Assembly (NCBI RefSeq): GCF_002005105.1
Contig: NZ_MSCV01000038.1
Span: 1-64,000, forward strand
From: Methylocaldum sp. 14B
GTDB taxonomy: Bacteria; Pseudomonadota; Gammaproteobacteria; Methylococcales; Methylococcaceae
Direction: 5' to 3'
Length of the DNA stretch: 64,000 nt
A model generated the notes under the pieces. It had not been told where the DNA came from. It did not search any database and saw only the letters and a list, made by a program, of their open reading frames with translations. The translations under genes and the position numbers were made by a program. Of this stretch, positions 28,101 through 35,277 are shown piece by piece. How positions within the stretch are numbered: the first letter of the stretch is position 1; every line of letters starts with the position of its first letter.

Positions 28101-28291
28101 CTATCGCGGGCTCCTCGAATAGTTGAGGACGATTTACCAAGCCCATTGCGCCGCACGAATCGCGGCTTTGCGGTTGCATCGCCGGTGCCACGGCCATCTA
28201 ACCAAAGTGTTCCTAGCCGGACGGCGTCTTGGCGAAGAAATGGCACGACATTCGCTACTCTCCTCGTGATCACTCACAAAATGCAGCGTTC

Positions 28292-28558
28292 ATGCTTCGA
28301 ATCACCGCCCAAGCAGACTCCAGGACCCGTGTTCGCCTGATCGTGGAAGGTAGGCTAATCGGGCCGTGGAACCCAGCGCTGGAAGCAGCGGTGAGTGAAT
28401 CTCGCGCGGCATATGAGCATGTGCACCTTGACCTTTCCGGACTCCAGTTCGCCGATGAGCAAGGACTTAGCCTGCTTCGCAGATTCGTTAGCGAAAATGT
28501 GGTGTTGGAACGAGTATCCCCTTTCATCCAGGAGCTCCTGACCACTCGCCTCGAATAA
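28292..28558 (+). CDS. Small STAS-like protein
   Basis: About 88 residues from ATG 28292; the frame is open from 28229 but the domain begins near LRITAQAD. The pattern of alternating strands and helices with VRLIVEGRLIGPW, VHLDLSGLQFADEQGLSLL matches STAS domains of anti-sigma-factor antagonists, with the usual phosphorylatable Ser position replaced by Ala or Asp. It follows the sigma-54 activator in the same direction and may modulate regulation. Assignment is moderate because the protein is short. Confidence 0.6.
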   Translation: MLRITAQADSRTRVRLIVEGRLIGPWNPALEAAVSESRAAYEHVHLDLSGLQFADEQGLSLLRRFVSENVVLERVSPFIQELLTTRLE

Positions 28559-28633
28559 TCACCGGCTGAAAGCCGGTGGCTTAGGGTTAGAGCGTGTTAT
28601 GAACTTTTTGCTGGAGAAGTGGTTATTACGAGC

Positions 28634-29100
28634 ATGATGACTCGTAAACCTTATCCTAGCGATGTGTCGGACGACGAATGGATGTTCGTCGTGCCTTATT
28701 TAATCTTGATGAAGGCGGACGCGCCCCAACGCCAGCACGATCTGCGTGAGATCTTCAATGGTCTGCGCTGGTTGGTGCGGGCCGGTGCGCCCTGGCGGCT
28801 GTTACCGCATGACCTGCCGCCCTGGGAAGCCGTCTATCAGCAGACCCAGCGTTGGCTTGCGGCGGGCTGTTTCGAAGCGGTCGTCCACGATCTCCGAGAA
28901 CTTCTGCGCCAGGCCCAGGCCGGATCGAAAGCGTTGAAGCGTGTAGAAGGCCGGCTAGCGGTGCCGGAGTTGTGCCGGGAGTTGGGGGTCAGTTCGGCGA
29001 CGTTCTACAAGTGGCGCGCGAAATATGGAGATATGGACACATCCTTGATAACTCGGATGGAGGAATTGGAAGCCTAGAATGCCTGCCTGAAGGAGATCTA
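28634..29100 (+). pseudogene. Chimeric transposase remnant: IS5-type N-terminus joined to IS3-type OrfA
   Basis: Codons from 28634 encode the N-terminal part of an IS5-family transposase (DVSDDEWMFVVPYL, FNGLRWLVRAGAPWRLLP, WEAVYQQTQRWL). Near 28915-28950 homology switches in frame to an IS3-family OrfA helix-turn-helix (VPELCRELGVSSATFYKWR, AKYGDM). A TAG at 29075-29077 interrupts, and the OrfA-like leucine-zipper sequence (NACLKEIYADD) continues after it. Two unrelated insertion sequences have thus recombined and decayed. The boundary sequence TTAGAGCGTGTTATGAAC at 28587-28604 may be the IS5 left end. Confidence 0.7.
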
Positions 29101-29399
29101 CGCCGATGACCGTTGAAGATACCCCAATCCATTACCCGGTAATGATTCCGCCCGAGCGAGCAATCGATCCGGCAGCAGCCAACCTCACAGATGACACGGA
29201 GCCCGCGCTTGAATGCGGCGGACGAAATGCCAAGCACGCCATTGATCTGATTGGCCGGCCGATTATCGGCCAACATCTTGATGAATTGAGCGAGATCGAC
29301 GGCTTGTAGGTGTCTCTCACGCTGGAACTTGCGCCATCGGCACTGCCGTGCGATTTTTATGTCTATACGTCCGCTGATCCCCGGCATGGAGGAATGCCG
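29101..29399. other. Unassigned DNA between transposase remnants and the conjugation region
   Basis: Open frames exist on both strands, but none has a convincing start or known motif. It may contain the left boundary of the conjugative element. I found no copy of the tRNA-Thr 3' end here by eye. Confidence 0.35.
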
Positions 29400-29795
29400 A
29401 TGAACACCATCCTACTCACCATTGGCCTTTTTTGGATCACTGTGGCTGCCTACGGCCTGACGCGGCAGCGTCCGGCCGAATTCTGGCGGACGGTAACGAC
29501 CGATGTGGTCATCACGCGAGAGCTGTGGGGCCGCTGGACCATTCCCGTTCGGGCAATGCGCCTCACGTTTGCTCCAACGGTGTTTGTCCGCGCGGTGGCC
29601 GTCGCGTGTGGCTGGATGCTGCTGCAACTGGTTTTTGGCTCACTGGACGATGCTGAAGAAGATGTTTCTTTTGACAAACGGGATGAGTCTGAATATAGCA
29701 TGGGCGGGATTTATAACTACGCTACAGGCAAGTGCGACAACGGCTGCCAACCTGGTGGTATTTACGATTGGGACCTGCGGCAAGGAAAAAGTTGA
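29400..29795 (+). CDS. Hypothetical membrane protein at the edge of the ICE
   Basis: 131 residues from ATG 29400, with GGAGG at suitable distance. Two hydrophobic segments are visible (TILLTIGLFWITVAAYGL and APTVFVRAVAVACGWMLLQL), followed by an acidic linker and a tail with two GGIY motifs and a CDNGC pair. Not recognised. It points toward the 3' end of the leftward TraG-like gene, so it converges on the transfer operon and may be cargo or host sequence. Confidence 0.55.
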   Translation: MNTILLTIGLFWITVAAYGLTRQRPAEFWRTVTTDVVITRELWGRWTIPVRAMRLTFAPTVFVRAVAVACGWMLLQLVFGSLDDAEEDVSFDKRDESEYSMGGIYNYATGKCDNGCQPGGIYDWDLRQGKS

Positions 29796-29900
29796 ATAAC
29801 TCGGTCGTGGCTGGCCGAATTTCTGCCAAAAAATGGGCCTGAAATCACGCTGATTCCAGTCCCGGTTTACTTTGAACTTAGAAGTACTTGGGGTGAACGA

Positions 29901-31454
29901 TCACTTCTTGTTAGGGGGTTTTAGCTCGCGAAACCGGTTCTTCACAAGGCTGAGCGCGTTTCCAAAGCCGCTGCCGGTGGCGGCCGCACTAGAGTTTGTT
30001 CCCTCTAGGAAGGAATTGAGTCCAACGCCCGCGTGATATCCAGCCCAACCCAACATGCCTACCCATAAGACCGGCACGATCGTGAACATCGTGCCGGTAA
30101 CGAGATCGATCACCACTTCGCTCACGGTGTAGTCCATCTTATCGGCAGCAAAGTCGAACCAGCCGGTGGGGTTGAGTGCTTGTTGGAGCGTATTATCGAG
30201 CCAGACGGCCGCCGCCCACAGGAATGTCAGGAACCGCACGGCAAAGAGAGTAATCGTCAAAGTCAGGAGCGTGCCGACGGAAAACTCGCCGAATAACAGG
30301 ACGAACGGCATCAGCGCAAAGATCAGCATCAGAAGAACCGCCTGGCCGACAGGCGCCGCTTCGCGAATGGCGTACATCTTCGACTGAAAGAAGACCGATT
30401 CCCACCACCCTCCAACGGTCGCGCCTGCTCTAGCCAATCGTCCGCCGGCGGCATCCCCAAGACCCGCTGTCACCGGCATGCTCAACCTGCCGTCCTCGAT
30501 GGTCCACATTGACCGAAGGGCAGCGTCTTCGGTCTTTCTGGCGTCCCAGCCGAACGCATTCATGAGTTGGGTCACCCACCCCTGGGTTTGCGCCCACGCC
30601 TCCACTTCGATCTCTTGGATCAACCGGTCTCTGATCCCGTAAGTCTGTGCCTCCCAGCAGTCCTTGCACTCGGGCCGGCCCCACTGCGGCGCCGGATAAT
30701 GCTCGGTGTCGTACTCCGTATCCCGTTGCGGATCGAAGGGAAAGCCCGGTATTTCCTCGCTCGCCCTTGTCGCAAGGTTAATGTTGTTCACTCCGTAGTA
30801 GCCACTTGTGTCCAAGAAGAATTGCGAACCCGGCCAGTCGATGTCCGACGGGTCGTATCCGCTCGGCAGCGGCTGCTTGCTATCGAAGAGCCTCATCCGG
30901 GCGGGATACCAGCAGTCGTGCGTGAAAAGTTGAAGCTCCCGCCGAAGTTGCGGGTCTTTGATCCGGCTGTTTTCAAGCTTGTATTGGTACAGCCGGAAGT
31001 CCTTCTGGCAGGGAATCGCGGCGACCGCGGCGTTAACCACTCCGCCCGCGGCCGCCATGACGCCATACCACCACACCGGCACGTGACCGGTAATCCCGGA
31101 GATGCCAAGAGCGGTAAACACGCTGTCGTAGGTCGTGTTGGAGGCGCCGCCCTTCGGCGCATCGTTTGAGCACGGCCGAGTATAGACGAGCCCCGAGGGT
31201 TGAAGCGGAATGAAGGGCGAACCCGCGAGCATGACCACCGTAAACATCGTCGCGATCGAGACTTCGGCGGCACGGATGTTCCGTTCCGCGCCCTCGGCCC
31301 CGGCGGCTTCGTAGCTTTCGATCCAGGCCCTGACCGCCATTGCAATGAAAGGGATATAAAGCAGCCCGATATTGAGCAGCGAACTCCAAAGCGTCTCGTA
31401 GAAATGCCAGCCAAGTGCAGCGAGATACAATTCAAGATACGACCCAACGCTCAT
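29901..31454 (-). CDS. traG: TraG N-terminal-domain conjugation membrane protein, PFGI-1 ICE type
   Basis: A 517-residue polytopic inner-membrane protein, last gene of the distal transfer operon. It begins with LELYLAALGWHFYETLW and has hydrophobic segments near residues 20-40, 85-110, 120-145, 345-410 and 445-475, separated by a long periplasmic loop containing CKDCW. This is the size and layout of ICE-type TraG N-terminal proteins, which work in mating-pair stabilisation; the large C-terminal periplasmic domain of plasmid F TraG is absent, as in this ICE class. Start has AGGAGGG upstream. The gene reads intact. Confidence 0.8.
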   Translation of the reverse strand: MSVGSYLELYLAALGWHFYETLWSSLLNIGLLYIPFIAMAVRAWIESYEAAGAEGAERNIRAAEVSIATMFTVVMLAGSPFIPLQPSGLVYTRPCSNDAPKGGASNTTYDSVFTALGISGITGHVPVWWYGVMAAAGGVVNAAVAAIPCQKDFRLYQYKLENSRIKDPQLRRELQLFTHDCWYPARMRLFDSKQPLPSGYDPSDIDWPGSQFFLDTSGYYGVNNINLATRASEEIPGFPFDPQRDTEYDTEHYPAPQWGRPECKDCWEAQTYGIRDRLIQEIEVEAWAQTQGWVTQLMNAFGWDARKTEDAALRSMWTIEDGRLSMPVTAGLGDAAGGRLARAGATVGGWWESVFFQSKMYAIREAAPVGQAVLLMLIFALMPFVLLFGEFSVGTLLTLTITLFAVRFLTFLWAAAVWLDNTLQQALNPTGWFDFAADKMDYTVSEVVIDLVTGTMFTIVPVLWVGMLGWAGYHAGVGLNSFLEGTNSSAAATGSGFGNALSLVKNRFRELKPPNKK

Positions 31455-31465
31455 AAGCCCTCCTC

Positions 31466-32359
31466 CTATACTGCAAGGAAGACAACCAGCATCAGGGATA
31501 CCAATGCCGCCGCGCGGACGATGCTGTTTTGCATCTGCATGACGGTGATGACGCCGTTCCGCCAGTTCGAGTATTGGGCAAGCGCGATCCAGGCGAGCCA
31601 GCGCAGCAAGATGACGGATAGCGTTTCGAGGATTACCTGTCGCATTTGTGACATCGCAATCCCGGCGCCGCGGTAGAAGGCTTCGTTGCTCGACGGCGGC
31701 GTGTAACCCGCGAGCGGATTACCGGCATGTCCGCTTCCTGAACCAACCCCGCCTCCCCCGCCGGCACCGCCGTTGCCAGAGCCGACTGAACCGCCGGACC
31801 CGGTCCCCACGATGCCGGTGATCGAGGCTACGTCATAGCCGCCGAGCATCGTCATGTAGCTCATCGCCTTGGTGCCGTTGCCGTCGGCGCAGCCCGTTCC
31901 GGACGAGAGGCACTTCGCAAGGCCATGGGCGCCGATGAGATGGGCGCCGACGAGAAGACCCGAAGGAGTTACCGGGGCACCGTTCGCCGTCTGGGAGATC
32001 ATCTGGTCGAGGCCTTCAGCCTCGATATAGCTCCAAAGCTTGTGATGATAAGCCTGGACCGCGTTGTTCTGCGCCGTGGAACTGTTCAAGTAGTCGTTTT
32101 TGCTGTAGATACCGTCCTTGCCCGTCCATTGGCCGCTCCAGTCGTTTGTGGTGGTGCCGTCGGGCCGGTAATAGCCGGCTTCGATGAGAGCGGCTTCGCT
32201 CATCTGATACAGGCCGAGGTGCCCCGATTCATTTGTTTTCGTCGGATCTCCACTCGATTCGCGTTGCGCGAGGGACGCGAGGAAAGCTTGATACATATCG
32301 GCGATTGCCCACGCTGACACCGCGGCTAGCACGACGAATAGCCATGCCCGCGCATTCAT
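31466..32359 (-). CDS. Lysozyme-like/transglycosylase protein fused to a PFL_4701-type (TIGR03758) membrane module
   Basis: 297 residues in three parts. The N-terminus has a signal segment followed by a lysozyme-fold-like stretch with ASLAQRESSGDPTKTN and GHLGLYQMSE, where the Glu of RESSG fits the catalytic acid of lytic transglycosylases. A Gly/Ser-rich linker (about 190-225) comes next. The C-terminal 75 residues (AGIAMSQMRQVILETLS, LRWLAWIALAQYSNWRNG, then a second hydrophobic helix) look like the small PFL_4701 ICE protein. That protein is normally encoded separately between the RAQPRD and PFL_4702 genes, where it is missing here. The enzyme would open peptidoglycan for the transfer apparatus. 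It overlaps the upstream gene by ATGA. Confidence 0.65.
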   Translation of the reverse strand: MNARAWLFVVLAAVSAWAIADMYQAFLASLAQRESSGDPTKTNESGHLGLYQMSEAALIEAGYYRPDGTTTNDWSGQWTGKDGIYSKNDYLNSSTAQNNAVQAYHHKLWSYIEAEGLDQMISQTANGAPVTPSGLLVGAHLIGAHGLAKCLSSGTGCADGNGTKAMSYMTMLGGYDVASITGIVGTGSGGSVGSGNGGAGGGGGVGSGSGHAGNPLAGYTPPSSNEAFYRGAGIAMSQMRQVILETLSVILLRWLAWIALAQYSNWRNGVITVMQMQNSIVRAAALVSLMLVVFLAV

Positions 32360-32955
32360 TGCGATTTCCTTTTGGCATCCTCTGCCTTGGCGCAGGCGAT
32401 GGCCGCCTCGGCAACCGAAATGGATGTCCCGAGTCGACGGCCTCTTCCCTTCTCGTTGAGTTCAATGACATACGTCTTCGAACCAAGATCGAAGGCCGCG
32501 TACAACGCGTATTCGTTGCACTCGTGGGACTTACAAAGGTCCCATACGAGTACGCGCTGTCCATTTCGCTCATATCGGCGGACGTAGTAAGCCGGACCAC
32601 TCATGTCCTGAACCCACTTTTCTTCGGCGCGGGTCACGGCGAAGTGCCGCTCGCGGATTTCCGGAACGGTCGCGACCAGATGCCACGGATGGCCGCTGTA
32701 AGCCGGATCGCCCGCGATCCGAAGGGTTCCGCCATCGGAGCAGGATTCCACGCGTTCCAACTCTCGATCGCTCGGTTGAAGGTTAACCCGCTCGTCCGCA
32801 TAAACCCCTCCAGCCGTCAGCAGCCCCAGCACCGCCAATATCACCAGCGGCCGTCGCCGGCCCGCACTCGCCATGGCCTCGATCAGCGGATTCCCGCATT
32901 GTTCGCAGTAGCGTTCCGTGTTCGGATTCGATGCGCCGCATTTGGGGCAAACCAT
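32356..32955 (-). CDS. Zinc-ribbon membrane protein with Ivy-like lysozyme-inhibitor domain
   Basis: 199 residues from ATG 32955, which has AAGGAG ahead; the frame is open from 33015 but without a better start. A zinc ribbon opens the protein (CPKCGASNP and CEQCGNP), then one transmembrane helix (RPLVILAVLGLLTAGGVYA), then a periplasmic domain. The domain carries VWDLCKSHECNEYALYAAF, matching the CKPHDC loop signature of Ivy proteins, which inhibit C-type lysozymes and lytic transglycosylases. It is translated just before, and coupled with, the lysozyme-like protein, so I infer that it restrains that enzyme. The combination of zinc ribbon, anchor and Ivy domain is unusual. Confidence 0.7.
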   Translation of the reverse strand: MVCPKCGASNPNTERYCEQCGNPLIEAMASAGRRRPLVILAVLGLLTAGGVYADERVNLQPSDRELERVESCSDGGTLRIAGDPAYSGHPWHLVATVPEIRERHFAVTRAEEKWVQDMSGPAYYVRRYERNGQRVLVWDLCKSHECNEYALYAAFDLGSKTYVIELNEKGRGRRLGTSISVAEAAIACAKAEDAKRKSQ

Positions 32956-33015
32956 AGTGCTTCTCCTTGAAATTGAGTCGGCTATCGGAATCGAACGTCG
33001 AGGCAGTGAGACCAC

Positions 33016-33261
33016 TCACACATCTGACTGAACGTCCGGCGCGACGTCCGATTCGTCCGCGGTTAAGGAAGCAGTGTGCCCGAGGCCCATCGTGCCTTCG
33101 ATCCTCGCCACGCGATCGCCTAAGGTCTGGAGTTGCCGGCAGAGCTCTTCGTTCGAACGCCTGAGGTTCTCGCACAGTTCGAGCAGACGCTTGCTGCGTC
33201 GGGAGATGCTGCCCAATTGGCTCAGGGCAAAGATGAATAAGAGCGCAAACAGTAAAGCCAC
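33016..33261 (-). CDS. Small membrane-anchored coiled-coil protein
   Basis: 81 residues beginning at GTG 33261 with GAGG upstream. An N-terminal hydrophobic helix (ALLFALLFIFALSQLG) is followed by a predicted coiled coil (ENLRRSNEELCRQLQTL, DRVARIEGTM) and an acidic tail. Its layout recalls PspB-like proteins but homology is not established. It is the first gene of the distal transfer operon, placed directly after the duplicated leader region. Confidence 0.55.
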   Translation of the reverse strand: MALLFALLFIFALSQLGSISRRSKRLLELCENLRRSNEELCRQLQTLGDRVARIEGTMGLGHTASLTADESDVAPDVQSDV

Positions 33262-33280
33262 GGTCGCTCCTCACAAAAAG

Positions 33281-33410
33281 AACAGAAAAGCGCGCGGAGG
33301 ACGTTACGAATCAGCTAGAAGTCAACGCGCCTGGCGGCGAGTCTGCCCAAGTCAATAGACGGAAATCAAACGAAAACCCTTGTTTGGTTTTGAAAGGGTT
33401 TTTTGATGGC
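33281..33410. repeat. Diverged leader repeat, copy 1
   Basis: This stretch resembles 45423-45555. Shared blocks in the same order are AACAGAAAAGCGC, GGCGGCGAGT-TGCCCAA, AAAACCCTTGT, AAAGGGTTTT and GATGGCTT, with similar spacing. Each copy lies immediately upstream of a leftward transfer operon, so it is a duplicated promoter or leader region. Confidence 0.7.
33373..33404 (+). terminator. Rho-independent-type hairpin in leader copy 1
   Basis: The arms AAAACCCTT (33373-33381) and AAGGGTTTT (33394-33402) form a stem followed by a T-run on the plus strand. Because the stem is symmetrical it may act on transcripts from either direction, insulating the operon from upstream reading. Confidence 0.6.
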
Positions 33411-33721
33411 TTTAGCTTGGAGACGCGTGATCTCGGACTTGAAGCTCCCCCGTAAGTTGGCAATACTTCCAGGGCGACATGGTATAGAGCGCAGAGAGGC
33501 TCCCCGAGCATCGCAGTAGCTCGACATGGGCTTAAAACCCCGCAGCTTCTCGCAGTCGCCGGCGAGCTACTGTCCCGAGGGGCTGGCGGGTATCCCGGAA
33601 TCGACGTGCAACCTCGCCAAGATCCACCAAGACAGCATGATCGCCTGGCAGTGCCTTGGGCTGTTTTCCGTCCTGTCAGGCGAAATGCCGGTTGCATGAG
33701 GTCTAATTTTTTATCTGGACA

Positions 33722-33735
33722 AATGTCTAGACATT
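33722..33735. promoter_or_regulatory. Palindromic operator upstream of the RES/Xre module
   Basis: A perfect 14-base palindrome, AATGTCTAGACATT, lies 48 bases before the antitoxin start. Xre-type antitoxins usually repress their own promoter through such sites, so this is the probable autoregulatory operator. Confidence 0.6.
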
Positions 33736-33782
33736 GCCTAGAGTAGTGGCTACTCATCCTACTACCCCGTATCGCGACGCTG

Positions 33783-34127
33783 ATGAACGCCGTACGAGAC
33801 ATCAAGATCAATCCGCAAAAGATCCGCCAGTCCCTGCATCTCTCCCGTGAGGCGATGGGCCGGATATTGCGGGTGAGCGCCAAGACCTTAGAGCGCTGGG
33901 AAAAGCAGGATGGCGTGCGGAACCCGGACGCGATCAAGGATCTCGCCAAGATCCGGGAGATCAGCGAACTCGCCAGCCTGGTTTACACGCCTGAAGGCGT
34001 CGAGACCTTCCTCGCGACCCCGCTGCCGGAATTCCAAGGGCGAACCGCCCTTGACCTGATGAGCTTGCGGGAATACGACACCGTCATCGCGGCACTCGCC
34101 GCAGACGTCGAAGGACTCGGCTATTAA
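33783..34127 (+). CDS. Xre/MbcA/ParS-type antitoxin
   Basis: 114 residues. The N-terminal helix-turn-helix (NPQKIRQSLHLSREAMGRIL, VSAKTLERWEKQ) is Xre-like, and the C-terminal part (FLATPLPEFQGRTALDLM, YDTVIAALAADVEGLGY) is the DUF2384 toxin-binding domain. It should bind and neutralise the RES toxin encoded eight bases downstream and repress the operon through the palindrome upstream. Located between the two leftward transfer operons and transcribed the opposite way. Confidence 0.88.
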   Translation: MNAVRDIKINPQKIRQSLHLSREAMGRILRVSAKTLERWEKQDGVRNPDAIKDLAKIREISELASLVYTPEGVETFLATPLPEFQGRTALDLMSLREYDTVIAALAADVEGLGY

Positions 34128-34135
34128 CCCGCCCC

Positions 34136-34663
34136 TTGATCCAATCGCATCTCAAAGCCTGGCAAGGCACCGCCTATCGCCACCTGCCGCAAGGACCGCT
34201 GGATCCGCTGGACTTCAGCCGAGCGGGACTCGCTCGCGATAATCGCTGGAATATCCAAGGGGAGCCGACGCTATATTTGGCTCGCCATAAACATGTGGCA
34301 CTGGCGGAAATGGCCCGCCATATCACCGAAGACCGTTCGCCTGCGTTAGCGCGGCAGGTCAAGCGCCGCCAGGTTTACCGCTTCGATCTCGCCTTCCACG
34401 CGACGTTGGATCTGACCCATCCCGAAGTGCTCGCCGTCTTATCGATCACCGACGCCCCACAGTGTTTTATCGACAAGTCCGTAGCTCGGGCCACGGCTGA
34501 GTTTGTCAGAAAACTCACGCCGGCCGAAGCCATTTTCGTTCCTTCACTGGCCTTTCTCGATCGCCCGGAAAACTGGGTACTGGTGGTCTTCCTGGAAAAA
34601 CTTTCCGCAAATCCGGGCTTCATTTCGTCCGTGACGCCGGATGGTTCTTTTTCGATCGAGTAA
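34136..34663 (+). CDS. RES-domain toxin
   Basis: 175 residues from TTG 34136. It has the RES-family residues: Arg in AYRHLPQG, the RWNIQGEPTLYLA block with the following ALAEM Glu, and a C-terminal Ser region (VPSLAFLDRPENWVL). RES toxins of this family degrade NAD+. It follows the Xre antitoxin gene directly, giving a complete toxin-antitoxin pair that would stabilise the element. The TTG start next to the antitoxin stop is typical of the coupled layout. Confidence 0.88.
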   Translation: MIQSHLKAWQGTAYRHLPQGPLDPLDFSRAGLARDNRWNIQGEPTLYLARHKHVALAEMARHITEDRSPALARQVKRRQVYRFDLAFHATLDLTHPEVLAVLSITDAPQCFIDKSVARATAEFVRKLTPAEAIFVPSLAFLDRPENWVLVVFLEKLSANPGFISSVTPDGSFSIE

Positions 34664-34737
34664 TGTCGGCCTGCTGCCTGGACGCACAACAGACAAAACC
34701 AGACTTCCGTTGAAGAGCAGGCGCCCGGTTTTATTGT

Positions 34738-34893
34738 CGATTGAAATCGATCTGGTCCTGGGTGGGCACGAGCACGACAACGTGCAGCAATGGCGCGGAC
34801 TGCGGTTCGCGCCGATTTTCAAGGCCGATGCCAATGCCCGCTCGGCCTATGTGCTGGACCTGGAATACGACACGGGTCAGCGGCGCCTGGCAC
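34738..34893 (+). pseudogene. Fragment of a 5'-nucleotidase-type metallophosphatase
   Basis: An in-frame stretch encodes IDLVLGGHEHDNVQQW, where GGHEH is the C-terminal metal-binding GH-x-H motif of calcineurin-like phosphoesterases, followed by PIFKADANARSAYVLDLEYD as in bifunctional 5'-nucleotidases. No start or upstream catalytic motifs remain. It is probably debris from cargo inserted with the toxin-antitoxin cassette. Confidence 0.6.
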
Positions 34894-34899
34894 CATCCC

Positions 34900-35277
34900 T
34901 CAAGGCCCCTCCTCTGCCGGCAAGAGCCAGTTGCGGGCAAACTCCCCGCCGACGTTCTGAACAAACAGCGCCTCGATAACGAGGAGCCAGGCTGCGGCTC
35001 GCCAGCGGAGCGCCATTGCCGTCCGCCGTTTCGTTTCCGGCCAGCGTCGCCGCCGCGCCGCGACATCGATCCACCGAGGCCAACCGCCGATCAGGATCAG
35101 AAACACCAGCAATCGCCAGGCGGCGAGATACGGCTTCGCCGCATCGAGCGCGCGCTCGACCGCCGGCAGGCCCGCTTGATACGCCCAAAACCCCAGGACC
35201 AGGCCGACCAGCATCATCAGGGCGGCCAGCAGCGCGAGACCCAACCCGAGCGTGGACAGTAAGCGCCGCGCACTCAT
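34900..35277 (-). CDS. ICE hypothetical membrane protein, last gene of the proximal transfer operon
   Basis: 125 residues with an N-terminal pair of hydrophobic segments (GLGLALLAALMMLVGLVLGF and AWRLLVFLILIGGW), an Arg-rich loop and a further helix (AAWLLVIEALFV). It overlaps the stop codon of the PFL_4711 gene by ATGA and so is translationally coupled. Similar small membrane proteins follow this gene in related elements; function is unknown. Confidence 0.65.
   Translation of the reverse strand: MSARRLLSTLGLGLALLAALMMLVGLVLGFWAYQAGLPAVERALDAAKPYLAAWRLLVFLILIGGWPRWIDVAARRRRWPETKRRTAMALRWRAAAWLLVIEALFVQNVGGEFARNWLLPAEEGP

Noticed and set aside
28989..29387. Leftward 132-codon frame overlapping the chimera
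   Set aside because: No start signal or domain; runs antisense to the IS3-like fragment.
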